Origin: Amaurobius ferox
Taxonomy: Eukaryota; Arthropoda; Arachnida; Araneae; Amaurobiidae
Direction: 5' to 3'
Assembly (NCBI GenBank): GCA_951213105.1
Contig: OX578148.1
Location: forward strand, 142,668,043-142,732,042
Length of the DNA stretch: 64,000 nt
Part shown: positions 11,098-22,443 of the stretch, piece by piece
Numbering within the stretch: position 1 is the stretch's first letter
Layout: each line of letters opens with the position of its first letter
Notes under the pieces: generated by a model
Seen by the model: the letters and a program-made list of their open reading frames with translations, nothing else
What the model was told of the DNA's origin: nothing
The model's database searches: none
Program-made: the position numbers and the translations under genes

Positions 11098-13300
11098 GAA
11101 AGATCAATCACGCTTAAGGCATTGATTATGAAACACTTCCCAACTTCAATGCAATTTTATTTAAACATCTCTAAAATGCAATACATTCCTAAGTAATATT
11201 TTAAAACTTATCACAATACTACATTAATTTATTACTTTCCTTATATACATAAAGTATACGGAAAGTATTGTGACGGGGTCGAAAATTCGAATTCGAGTTT
11301 TCGACGGAGAGCACGTTTTAAGCATCCCTGATCACGAATCAGACATTTTTGAAGTTATGTCTGTCTGTGTGTGTGTGTGTGCGTCAGTGAGTCTGTGGGG
11401 ACGATAACTGACGAACGAATGGACCGATTCGAACGAAATTTGGTACAAAAATCCCAATCCATAAACACTGGAAGCCTATTGTTTTTATAAGCAATCGAAT
11501 GTTTTTATACGCAATCGCCCCCCCCCCTCCCTCTAAATTTTCAAGTGAAATTTTGAAAAAATCGTCAAAAAATCAAAACCGCTAATAAAGCTAATCAAAT
11601 TGACATTTCTTATGTAACTTTTCATTAGAAAACGATTGACATAAATTTTAGAACGCTAACATGAACCGTTCTCGAGATATTGAACATTTTTCAATGAATT
11701 ATCAAAATGTTATATAAAATATAAAAAAATATTTCCTGTTGAGAAACATGTTCACTTTTCATATATAATACCATGCGATAAATTGGGTGACATCATTCTC
11801 GTGGATCTAGCTCCTTCCATTCATGAAAAAAGATACGTTGAGTAACACTTTTGCATTTGAACGCCAATAGTCATTTATCTGCTGTAAGAATAACTTATTT
11901 CTCCGTCCATAACGCTTGGCGAGATATTGGCGACGAATTTGGCGGAATGTCGCCAACTTGGGGACATTTTTAATTGTTTCTAAATTAACAAAAATCTTGA
12001 CAAATGGATAAAAACGACGCTAAATCAATAAAAATGACGACTAATTGAAGAAAATTCAATATCTTGGAAAGAATATAAGTATCTGCTATAAGAATAACAT
12101 TTTTTTTTAACTGAAAAAGTAGTAAATTCATTGCATTATATAAGGAAAGTCATGTGTTGCCCACATCAGATTTTTATCTTTGAAAACTTAAACCTTCATC
12201 GAAAAAAATGAACTTCATTCAAATGACGGCGTTGAAATATAAATTGCCTGGTTTAAAAATCTCAAGATGCTCAAGATGCGATACATTCATCGGTAATATT
12301 TTTAAAATCATCATAATACTACAATAATTTATTATATTTGAAAACTTCATCGAAAACAACTGACATTCATTCAAATGACGTCATAGAAAAAATAACACGC
12401 CTGGCTCTCTCTATAAAAGCAGCATTTCATTCATAACATTTTTCCAATCATTTCATTCATGACAGTACTAAAATAATTTATTTCATTTAAAAACTTAAGA
12501 CCATGGAGCTACAAGTAATTAAACTCTATGCTTAAAACTTCATCGAAAAATATCGTCCTTCTCTTTGTAAATTCAATGAATATTTCATTCATATCAACTA
12601 TACAGACTCCATGAGCTAAATACTTTTGCGTTAAAAAAATACAGCAATTCTTATACAACTCATCCTACATATTTTGCTGTTTACGTTTTACATAAGTGAA
12701 AAATAGGCTTCGTTGTAGAAATAATCAAATTTGGATGATCATTTAACCTCAAATATATTGTCATTGGGTTGTTTCAGTATGTAGATGCACAGAATTTAAG
12801 CAAAAATAAAGCGGTTTTAGGACGAATACAACACTCGATATGAATTAAAAAGAACTTCAAATATCACGATTTTGAGACAAGATGGATGCCATATTTTATT
12901 TTGAAGTGAGTCACGTGATCTTTTCATATAATGGTCATGTGATCGCTTCATATAAGAGATGTAATTATTATTTTTATTTAAAAAACTACTGAATATATTT
13001 TGCTGAAATTTTTTTTATATATTTTATGGAATAATTTGAATATTACCTAAAATTTTTAAAGCAATTTATGAATTTTAAATCCGCTTAAAAAATGTTTGAA
13101 AAATTAGACCCCATAGGGTTCAATGTATTTCATTTTTTCTACCCGGGTTCAAGCCAAAACTAATTGGGTGATATTATTCATTTATATTCCCATAGGTTCT
13201 ACAGACCGTCTGAACAACATACTAAAATTTCATTTTGATTAAGTCATTTTTACGGCAGTTATCGTGCTAACGGACAGACAGACAGACAGAATGAACAAAG
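11098..13300 (+). repeat. interspersed family C, copy 2, split by HINE-A copy 3
   Basis: It starts AAGATCAATCACGCTTAAGG, resumes after the insertion at 12176 and runs to the GGACAGACAGACAGA microsatellite near 13270-13290. There is partial internal duplication around 12230-12520 (repeated AAAACTTCATCGAAAA blocks). Confidence 0.6.
11234..12175 (+). mobile_element. HINE-A copy 3, complete
   Basis: A full example of the family. The head is palindromic (ACTTTCCTTATA ... TATACGGAAAGT, 11234-11267). The core is GT-rich (about 11358-11398). The inverted block TATAAGGAAAGT lies at about 12139-12150, just inside the 3' stem-loop ATGTG-TTGCC-CACAT, and the element ends in CAGATTTTT. Comparison with uninterrupted family C shows an insertion between T and T without a target duplication, as expected for Helentrons. 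It has no protein gene, so it would depend on an autonomous partner. Confidence 0.8.
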
Positions 13301-13515
13301 TCATAAACACTTTTCAACTTTGTTGTAAAGTGTAAAAGCATTCTTCGATCTTTTCGATAGCCGAAAGAGCCGAGTTGTGTAAATTGCGCTCAAAATTAAA
13401 ATAAAATCTCACCGATGTGTACAGTATGTGGACGTGAAGCACCTGTGTACAAAATTTCACCTCTGTCCACAATTCGATTTTCCTTTCCAGAAGACGCATA
13501 TCTTCTTTTATTGTA

Positions 13516-15270
13516 CAGAGTGTCCCAGAAAGATTGAAATTCTTTACCTGTTGGAGATAAGTGGGCAATATATATTGCAAAAATGTTGAAATAAGACTAC
13601 GTTAATGAAACAGTCCTCCCATTGATTTTTAAAAAGCTACACTTTTTAAATTTTTATACGACCCCCTTAGACAAATTGGGTCAATCAGAAAATTTTTGTT
13701 ACTTTCCTTATATACATAATGTATAAGGAAAGTATTGTCACGGGGTCGAACATTCGATTTCGAGTTTTCAACGGGAGAGCACGTTTCAAGCATCCCTGAT
13801 CACGAATCCAACATTTTTGAGGTGATGTGTGTGTGTGTGTGTCAATGAGTCTGCGGAGACGATATCTCACGAACGAATGGAGCGATTCGAATGAAATTTG
13901 GTACAAAAATCACAATCTGTGAATACTGGAAGCATATTGTTTTTAAACGTAATCGATTGTTCAGAACCCCCTAAATTTTCGAGTGAAATATTGAAAAAAT
14001 CATCAAAAAATCAAAACCTTTAATAAAGTTACGCAAATAGTTATTTCTTATGTATTTTTTCCTTAGAAAATGATTGACATAAACTTTAGAACGCTAGCAT
14101 GAACCGTTCTCGAGATATTGGACATGTTTCAAATAAATGTATCAAAAAGTTCCATAAGTTAAAAAAATATATTAACTGTTGAGAAACATGTTCACTTTTC
14201 ATATGTAATATCATGCGATCAATTGGGTGATATCATTCTCGTGGATCTACCTCATTCCATTCATAAGAAAAGATACTTTGAGTAACACATTCGTATTTGA
14301 ACGGCAATAGTCATTTATCTGCTATAAGAATTACTTATTTCTCCGTCCATAACGCTTGGCGAGATTTTAGCGACAAATTTGGTGGAATGTCGGCAACTTG
14401 GCGACTTTTTTAAATGTTTTCAAATTAACAAAAATCTCGCCAAATGGATAAAAATGACGTTAAATCAATGAAAATTACGACTAATTGACGAAAATTCATT
14501 ATCTTGGGAAGAATATAAGTATCTACTATAAGAATAACTTTTTTTTTTTTTTTGCTGTAAAAGTAGCAAATTCATTGCATTATATAAGAAAAGTCATGTA
14601 CTGCCTTTTTTTTTTATTGCAACAAGATCATTAAAAAACCCCGCATATCTGTATCTTTAAAATTGAGCGAGTTATATTTAATTGGAAATTGAACATTGTG
14701 AGTAGGGACCATTCATCAAATTAGAAATGTTAATGTGTGACACATCACAAAAGAAGATAAAACTGGATGATAATACATAGGATACCCAACCGTGTAGGAG
14801 TACCACTGCTTTATACGATTTCTGGCTGTGTAATATTTTAATTATATGCATTTGTGATAAAAAATTTAGACACATATTAATGTACTTTTGATCTAAACGA
14901 TTTCCATCGTCAATTTGTTTATGATCCCTATTTTCACTGATGAAACAGCCTTTCACATGGTACGGAAAAGTGGCATAAGTCAGATTTTTCTTTTATCATA
15001 ATTCAGTTGATTTTAAAGATACAGATATGCGGGGTTTTTTAATTATCTTGTTGCATTAAAAGTAAACAAATTCTGATTGACCCAATGCGTCTAAGGGGTC
15101 GTATATAAATTTAAAAAGTGCAACATTTTGAAAATGAATGGGAGGACTATTTTATTAACGTAGTCTTATTTCCTACCTTACTTTCAACATTTTTGTCATT
15201 TAAATTGGCCACAGGTAAAGAACAACAAGTAAAGAATTAAAGCGCGTTTCAATCTTTTTGGGACACCCTG
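13516..15270. mobile_element. long-TIR DNA transposon or MITE with TA target site, split by HINE-A copy 4
   Basis: The left end is TA|CAGAGTGTCCCAGAAAG at 13514. The right end, reverse-complemented, is TA|CAGGGTGTCCCAAAAAG at 15272. The arms stay alignable for about 240 bp (both include GGGTCAATCAGAA and AACCCCGCATATCTGTATC), but the left arm is interrupted at 13701 by a HINE-A. The TA flanks fit the Tc1/mariner superfamily. The unique centre (about 14670-14990) has a 92-residue frame without recognisable transposase motifs. Confidence 0.75.
13701..14615 (+). mobile_element. HINE-A copy 4, inside a TIR arm
   Basis: The head ACTTTCCTTATATACATAAT starts at 13701 and a TGTGTGTG core lies at 13826-13841. 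The 3' end keeps TATAAGAAAAGTCATGTACT and then decays into a T run, so the stem-loop is damaged. Confidence 0.75.
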
Positions 15271-15289
15271 TATAAGGTAATAAAGTGGA

Positions 15290-16080
15290 ATAAAAAATCT
15301 AAAATCATCTAGAAATATGAAAGGCAAATGACTAAATAAAGATGCGCATCTGTGAAAAAATGAAGTGCATTGAACATTATGGGACCCAATTTTTCAAACA
15401 TTTTTAAGCGGACTTCAAAATCACAAATTATTTTGAAAATGTTAAGAAGTATTCAAATTATCACATTAAATGCGTAAAAACAATTTCAACGAAGTAACGT
15501 AGGTAATTTTTAAAATGAATAAATACAAACATATTATATGAAGAGATCACTTGACTCGTTTCCAAATAAAATAGGACTTCCATTTTTTCCCTCAATGTAA
15601 AGAACGTTTAAATTTATAGAGAGTGTTGCATCCGTCCTAAAACCGCTTTAAAAACTACGTCCTAAAACTATTATCTGTATATCTAAATTCTGTGTCAACG
15701 CAAATTTTTATTTTAAATGATCACTCAACTTCGATTATTCCTACAACGAAGCCTCATTCCTCTAGTATGCAGAATGCGTAAACAAGCGATTGCAAGATGA
15801 ATTGTATAAGAATGGCTGAATTTCGTTCACGCCCAATTATTTAGCCCTGGAGTATGGAATTATAAGTGATATGAAAGCTTCATTGATTTTACAGAGATTT
15901 ATAGCATTGGTTTTTTTGATGGAGCTTTAAGTTTTCAAGTACAATAAATGACTGCAGTACTGTGATCATTAAAAAATATCGCCTCTAAATGTATCCCATT
16001 TTGGAGATGTTTAAATGGCATTGTATTTGAGTTGTAAAGTGTTCCATAATCAATGCTTTATGCATGATGGATCTTTCTTA
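15290..16080 (-). repeat. interspersed family C, copy 3 (inverted)
   Basis: Read in reverse it ends with the family head at about 16035-16080 (reverse complement of TCAATGCTTTATGCATGATG). It shares the ATTTAGGCTTC-type and GGGTTCAATGTATTTC-type blocks with copies 1 and 2. Confidence 0.55.
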
Positions 16081-16569
16081 TTTATTCATTCGTCAGCAAC
16101 TGACGAAATGTCAACAATAAAGTGGAGGTCGATATGAAAAGCAGTTTCAAGAAAAGTATGTTTATAAATAAGCAAATATATTTTTCATTAAAATTTCTGG
16201 AACTGGCCCAGATCCAACGAGCCCTCGGGTCGTAGCACATGATTCCTAATCGAGGTGTTCGTATCTTTTCAGAAATGGAAACCTCTTGCTCCTCTCGACA
16301 GACGATGGTTTCGATTTCATGAGGTGCAACAGCTAAGGACAAACTTGTGATGCGAGGGCACTTTTTCTACACACTCTAATACTAATTCATTTTTTTTTTT
16401 TGCATGACTAGAAAATGGACCCGCCGTTGTTCGGAAGTTAAAGCAGGGAAGTTATATAAAATAATCCATGTACATTGCCCCCCCCCCCTCCCCCAAATCA
16501 CAACCCAGCATTTACATTTCACGAAACCCAGCATTTGCATTTCACGTTCTTTTTCTACAAACGTTACGG
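16081..16569. other. intergenic DNA, nothing recognised
   Basis: An 86-residue minus frame at 16082-16342 has no recognisable motif. There is a C homopolymer near 16480-16488 and a GGAC run near 16568-16580. Confidence 0.4.
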
Positions 16570-17270
16570 ACGGACGGACGGAGAAATAGGCAATTCTTAT
16601 TGTCTACTCTTATGTTTTTTCCAAGATATTGAACGTTCATCCATTAGTCTTCATTTCATTGATTGACCGTCGGTTTCATCCATTTGGCGAATTTCTATCA
16701 ATTGCGTGACATTTTCGCCAATTTGGCAATTTTAAAAAGTCAGTAAGTTGGAGATATTCCGCCAAATTTGTCAACAAACTTTTGTCAAACATTACGGACG
16801 GAAAAATAGGTTATTCTTATAGTAAATGCTTATATGCTATCCAAGATATGGAATTTTCGTCAATGAGTCGTCATTTTCATGGATTGAGCGTCACTTTTAT
16901 CCATTTGCGCCATTTTCGTTAATTTGGCAACATTTAAAAATTGCCTAGTTGACGACATTCCGCCCAATTCGTCGCTAAAATCTCTCCAAGCGTTATGGAC
17001 GAAGAAATAAGTTATTCTTATAGCAGATAAATGACCGTTATAGCGTTCAAATGCAAAAGTATTACTCAAAGAATATTTTCTCGTGAATGGAACGAGCTAG
17101 ATCTACGAGAGTGATGTCACTTTATGTATCGCATAATATAGCATATGAAAAGTAAACATATTTCCCAATAGCTATTTTTTTGCGATTTTTTAATAAATGT
17201 ATTTGAAAAATGCGCAATATCTGGATCACGGTCCATGATAGCATTCTAAAGTTTCTTTCAAACAACCATT
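16570..17270 (-). mobile_element. HINE-A fragments (inverted, two partial copies)
   Basis: Two successive matches to the internal part of HINE-A occur at about 16570-16830 and 16830-17270. Both contain reversed GACGGAGAAATA-type and GCGTCATTTTTATCC-type blocks. Neither the head nor the stem-loop is present. Confidence 0.55.
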
Positions 17271-18200
17271 TTTTCCCATCCTCACACTGCCATAAATTCT
17301 ACTGCAAAGGACTGCGACTCTTCATTATTTTTTCCAATCCCGGTGAGAAGAGTCCCCCTTTCGTGGCTGACCAGAAAGAACTCCTGAATGGCTGATTTCA
17401 CGAGTTGGGCAATGATACAGCTATTTGCGGGTGTTCAGCCCTTTCTGCTGATCACGGCCAGTGTATTTCAAACTGGGGTTCTTCGATCATTTTGTGGAAA
17501 CGCTCTTAAAGATAATATATAAAAAGGAAGAATGTTGAATGCATAAGTGGCCCAATATTCAATTATTATAACGCTCATTATTATTCATCAACGATTTTCG
17601 GAGTACTCACAAAATCAAGAAGTTTCTTTCTCGAGAAGCGAAAAAGGAGCTGTTAAAGAACTGAAAAAATTCAATAATGAAATCCAAAATATTTAATAGT
17701 GCATCATTCATAGTAAAAGAACTATCTTTATTACTTAACTTGATTTACATACAATAACTTTGTACGCGACAATAGTATTAGCTGTTTTGTGAATGAGCCG
17801 AGTATTGAGTGTCTGCTTCATTGTGTGTCAGGTGATCTCGTCGGAGAGTCCAAGTGCTTTCAAATAAAAGCGTAGGAAAAATCCGTCCATTCGGACTCAT
17901 GCTTGCATTCCCAGAATCCAGAGGATGCCTCGTAGCAGCATTTTTCATCGGTTTCGTTCGGAATGCAGTATTGTAATATAAATGACATCCAATAGGCATG
18001 TTACGAAATACGCGCGGGAAGATTTAACCCTTTAGCGAAGGCGGAACTAGCCATAAGTGAATACGTCAATTACTTTACTTTTAACTAGGATACTCCACAA
18101 AAGGGTGGAAAACAAATACACCTTGCTCGTGTCAAGAACTTTTTCTTGGTCGCTAGCTAAATGCGTGGTGTCCAATTCACGTACCGTTACTGCAAATGTC
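17271..18200. other. intergenic DNA, nothing recognised
   Basis: Short frames at 17778-17999 (minus) and 18057-18272 (plus) lack domains. Confidence 0.4.
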
Positions 18201-18233
18201 GCATCCACTGAATGCGACGCATTCAGTGGATGC
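18201..18233. repeat. perfect 15-bp inverted repeat (hairpin)
   Basis: GCATCCACTGAATGC, a 3-nt spacer GAC, then the exact reverse complement GCATTCAGTGGATGC. The right arm is the start of the neighbouring minisatellite. Confidence 0.95.
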
Positions 18234-18534
18234 CGGATAGAGTCGGCGCTAGCCAGGGTTAAGCATTTTTAGTGGATGCCGGATATAGCCGGCGTTAGCC
18301 AATGCGACGAATTCAGTGGATGACGGATAGGGCCGGCGCTAGCCAGGGTGAAGCATTGAGTGGATGCCGTGTGTAGTGGGCGCTAGCCAAGGTGAAACAT
18401 TGAGTGGATACCTGATATAGTCGACGCTAGGCAAGGTGAAGCGTTTAGTGGATACCAGATACAGCCGGCGCTAACTAAGGTGAAGCATTTAGTGGATGTC
18501 AGATATAGGCGCTAGTCTTGGAAGGGTGTTTCGC
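18221..18534. repeat. 44-bp minisatellite, about 7 copies
   Basis: AGTGGAT starts recur at 18225, 18271, 18315, 18359, 18403, 18447 and 18491, so the period is 44 (46 once). Each unit has a conserved GGCGCTAGCC-type core and a diverged remainder. Confidence 0.9.
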
Positions 18535-19445
18535 TTAAGGATAGCATGGATAGCTTTGAAATTATACTGTAAATAGATTTATGTTTTGTATTTCCCGCGA
18601 GATGAACTGGGAATAAACATTTGAAGCTTTTAAATTCCGTGATTATTCCGTTGAAACTTAGTTGTTAGTTCATTTGATATTTGTTTCAGATCAGGATTGA
18701 GTTATAGGTAGTTTACGATTCATCTTGTGCAGGTGTAAAGAACCTATAACAGGTTAAAATGTCCTTACACTTATGAGTGGGAATTTTTTCATGGTTCCTT
18801 ATATTGATCTTTACCAATTAATTTGAAAAATGTTACCGCAGAATAGTAACCCGAAATCCCGAGAATCGTACCGTCGGAATGGTACCAGAATGAATTGAAG
18901 ATTGTTTTCTCAATTGGCTTGTTCTGGATCTCATTGTTGGTATCGGCAAAGTTTGCCTTCTTTGAGTACGATTTTACACGAAAATTGCTTTCCAAAGAAA
19001 CAGGGATGATTTTATTAAGATAGAACTGCCAGATTTCTGTAGACTGCCAATGCTTGATAAGCAAAGTTTGAGTATCACTATGTTTCGTTTAATTTGGAAT
19101 TTGAAAATACGATTAAATGTCAGATATTTCTCCCTTTGAAGAAAAATATTATTTCGATGAGTATTTGTATGAGTTATCGAATGATACAAAAAAAAAAAAA
19201 AATGAATTGGCGTTCTAATTCATTTAACTTCCAAAATATAAAATTTTGGAAGTTTGGAACAACATTCAGTAGTCTTTCGAATGGACCACGCAAATATTGT
19301 ATTTCAACGAAAATTCGTAAAATAGAATATATTTTTGTACCAAAATATTACTATCCTTTTCATTTTATTTGTGTTTATTTACGTTACCTTTTCTGTTTGT
19401 ACGTATTTATGTGTGTTGAATTTTGATACCAAATTTCACATTTTT
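18535..19445. other. intergenic DNA, nothing recognised
   Basis: Overlapping frames on both strands at 18789-19426 show no recognisable domain. An A homopolymer lies at 19189-19201. Confidence 0.4.
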
Positions 19446-20234
19446 ACTTTCCCTGCAATACATGGTAATATATAGGGATAGCATTGGAATTATGCCGAAA
19501 ATCGCGACTCGAGTTTACGACGGATCGACACGTTTTGAGATCTCTAGAATACGAAAATAATATTTTTAGCGTGACGTCTGTGCGTGTGTCAGCTATGCAA
19601 TGTATGCATCCACACTAACTCAGAAACTAATGGACATAACATTTCATAACATTTGGTAGGTAAGTCACTTATGTGTGACCCTGATGCTGATTCGATTTTG
19701 GTACGATTCGGGATAAAAGATCCAGCTTTTCTTTGCGGAATGGCCCGCAAATATTGCCTGTATACCCTCTAGCTGAGAAACTAATAGATCCAATTTATCA
19801 AAATTGGGTAGATAAGTCACTTGTGGATTACTCTGCCGATTCGATTTTGGTACGATTCGGAGAGAAAGAACTTGCCTTTTTTTGGAAAATGGCTCCCAAA
19901 AATTGTCAAAATCTAAAATAAAAAACTACGTATGCTCAAATATATCCATTAAATGCTTATTTCATACATAATTTTTAACGACCAAAAGAATAAGACCCAA
20001 CCCAATACACTAGGACTAGCCGTTCTCGAGATAGTTTAGGTTTTTCGCATTTCCGCTACACCACTTTTGAAAATAAGTCCAAATGAGAAAGAAAATTGAA
20101 TTAAAAGTGCAGATTCAGTGTCGTTTCAAGTAATTACGGTTTTATCATTTTGTGCAATCAAACTCGGTGTAGTGAATTATTGAAGAGATAAAGAGGGCGT
20201 GAATAGGAGTCATGTGCTGCCCACATCCGATTTT
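19446..20234 (+). mobile_element. HINE-B copy 1
   Basis: The family B head is ACTTTCCCTGCAATACATGG, with the inverted partner TATAGGGA close by. A TCGACACGTTTTGAGA block, a short GTGCGTGTGT core, and repeated GATTCGATTTTGGTACGATT and CTAACTCAGAAACTAATGGA segments follow. It ends at GTCATGTGCTGCCCACAT (stem-loop) plus TTTT and abuts copy 2 directly. Confidence 0.75.
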
Positions 20235-20808
20235 CAATTCCCCTGCAATCCGTGGTGATGGATAGGGAAAGGATTGGAATCATGTCGAACATCGCCACGC
20301 GAGTTTTCGATGGATCGACACGTTTCGGGACATCTTAAATACGAAAAAACTATTTTTAGGGTGACGTCAGTGTGTGTGTGTGTGTGTGCCTGTTTGTCTG
20401 CGCAATGTGTGTATCCACTCTAACTCAAAAACGAATGGACCCAATATCATAAAATTCGGTAAGTCACTTGTGTGTGACCCTGGTGCTGATTGGTTTTTGG
20501 TGCGATTCGGGTTGAAAGAACCCGCCTCTTTCCTTGCGAAATGATCCCCAAAAATGTCCACTCTAGCTGAAAAAGTAATAGATCCAATTTTACAGAATTG
20601 GGTAGATAAGCAATTTGCGGGTTGCTCTGGTGCTGATTAGATTTTGGTACGATTCGGAATAAGCGAACATGCTTTTGTGAAATGGTCCGCAAAAATCGTA
20701 AAAATCTAAAATTAAAAATCGGGTGTGTGCAACACATGACTTTTCTTATATAATGCAATGAATTGACTACTTTTACAGTAAAAAAATAGGCTTTTCTTAT
20801 AGTAGATA

Positions 20809-22443
20809 GGGGAAAGTAGCCTAAAATGGGATACTTAAGTCTTGGAAATTTTTGTTGCCCGAAAAAAGGATGTGATGTGACTGAAATTCCGCATAAAGTA
20901 GAATTAGACATTTTAAAAACAGAATATATTTTCATATTAAGAATGGGGACAATTTTTCTGGGCCAAAATTCATGTTTTCTAAACCCTTCCAATTTCCCAT
21001 TTTACCCACACTGTGAAGGTAAAATGGAAAATGGGATGCCAATTATACATGTCATTTCTTTTAGGGGGAACGTTTTATTTTTCATAGAAAAAATTCCGAA
21101 TCTACTTCAAACCATTATATACTAAATGAACACATATATTCATCATCATGATCACTGTCAATTCCAGCGCATTCGTCATGTGCCCATCTATAACAGAACA
21201 TACTCATACACCATCCTTCACCATTTTTATCTTGCGCAAACAAACTACTACAGTGCAGACAACTGTCCTTCTCTTCAACTGTTCTTCTCTTCATCTGTTG
21301 ATCCGTTACTCTCATCATATGTTGTATTGATAACTTTTCGCTTTTTGGATATTACCACTTTCTTTTCGAAGGTAGCCTCTTTTCTTTTCCGATTTCTCTT
21401 CTTCTTTTGAGCAGCAATAACCTTTTTTTATTTTTTCTTCCTTCTCTTTGATTTATCATTCTAGTAGTCTCATCTTTTTTTAGAAATAGTACCGTCGTCG
21501 TTCTCATGTCGTTATTATACTTCTTTGGTTGTCTCTCTTTCACCTCAGGTCTGACACTCCTCTTTTGCTCTTATTGGCAGCCTTCATAACGACGACAAAA
21601 GCAACTTCTCCATTGGTCAGCCTTTTCATCGAATGTCGTTACTTCACATTATCTTAAGAGTCATTCGACCCCCCCTGTCTTGACGCCCCTAAATTTATGG
21701 TTTTATTTGAACTTTGGGTCAACATGCTGTAAACTTTGGCGTCGTTGAGGCTGAAGGTATTGTCCGACGTTTCAGACACAATCAATAATGAACATAAATG
21801 TGTCTCACGTTAACTGGTGTGAGATCCATTTCTGGTCTCACAGATGCGAAGGTGCTTTAATAAGGAATATTGAATGTGATAGTCTCATGAGCAAACCTGT
21901 CTGTTCTCGCTCCCCGAAACCGACGCCTGGCTATGCTATTGGGTGGAATAACTTACTACGTAGAAATATATTTTGCATAAAAATTACAGCTTAATTGATA
22001 AAAATTTGACGGTTAAAAAATTCACCTACAAGTCTTCTTAGGTATAGGTAAAATGGGATAAAACAGGACACTTCTGTCCCGTTTTACCCATATGTATTCA
22101 TTTGCGAACAACGCGGAAAGTTATGCCTAAGTCTCAAAACAAGCATGGCTTGGCCTGTGAACAACAATTTTTCAGTAAAAAATACCGGAACTCGGATACT
22201 GTACATATACATCAATAAACATCACTTTTATATACAGCTAAAATTACATCAGAGGGTATAAAAATGCGAAAAAATTACTTTAATTGAAAACTAATCAGCC
22301 CAGTTAAATTTCGAAATACACAAAAGATTTTAAATGAAAAATGAAGTAGTTACCTCTCACGCCAAGACATAGCAGTAGTTTTTTTTTGAAAAAAACACGG
22401 TATGCCGTTTTGCCTAAGTGTCCCGTTTTAGGACACTTTCCCC
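20809..22443 (-). mobile_element. pogo/Tigger-like DNA transposon, degenerate, TA target duplication
   Basis: The terminal inverted repeats are about 31 bp. The left one begins GGGGAAAGTAGCCTAAAATG and the right one, reverse-complemented, begins GGGGAAAGTGTCCTAAAACG. TA dinucleotides flank both ends (20807-20808 and 22444-22445). On the minus strand, the 3' part of a transposase gene remains: a lysine/arginine-rich linker (about 21352-21543) followed by a PHD-like zinc-binding tail. The upstream catalytic region is not readable. Pogo-like transposases with such tails are common in arthropods (family knowledge). Confidence 0.75.
21115..21600 (-). pseudogene. pogo-like transposase C-terminal remnant (PHD-type tail)
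   Basis: The open part at 21318-21115 encodes cysteine and histidine residues in PHD order: CLHC, then GEGWCMSMFCYRWAHDECAG, then YMC, spaced as in the C-terminal zinc finger of pogo/Jerky-type transposases. It ends two residues after the last cysteine-bearing block, so the final cysteine ligand is missing. Upstream, 21543-21352 is a K/R-rich linker (KKRLLLLKRRREIGKEKRLP) in another frame, showing a frameshift, and stops occur before 21600. No catalytic DDE/D motif was found, so the gene is dead. Confidence 0.65.

Noticed and set aside
21788..21994. 68-codon plus frame inside the pogo-like element
   Set aside because: The transposase remnant is on the opposite strand and this frame has no motif.
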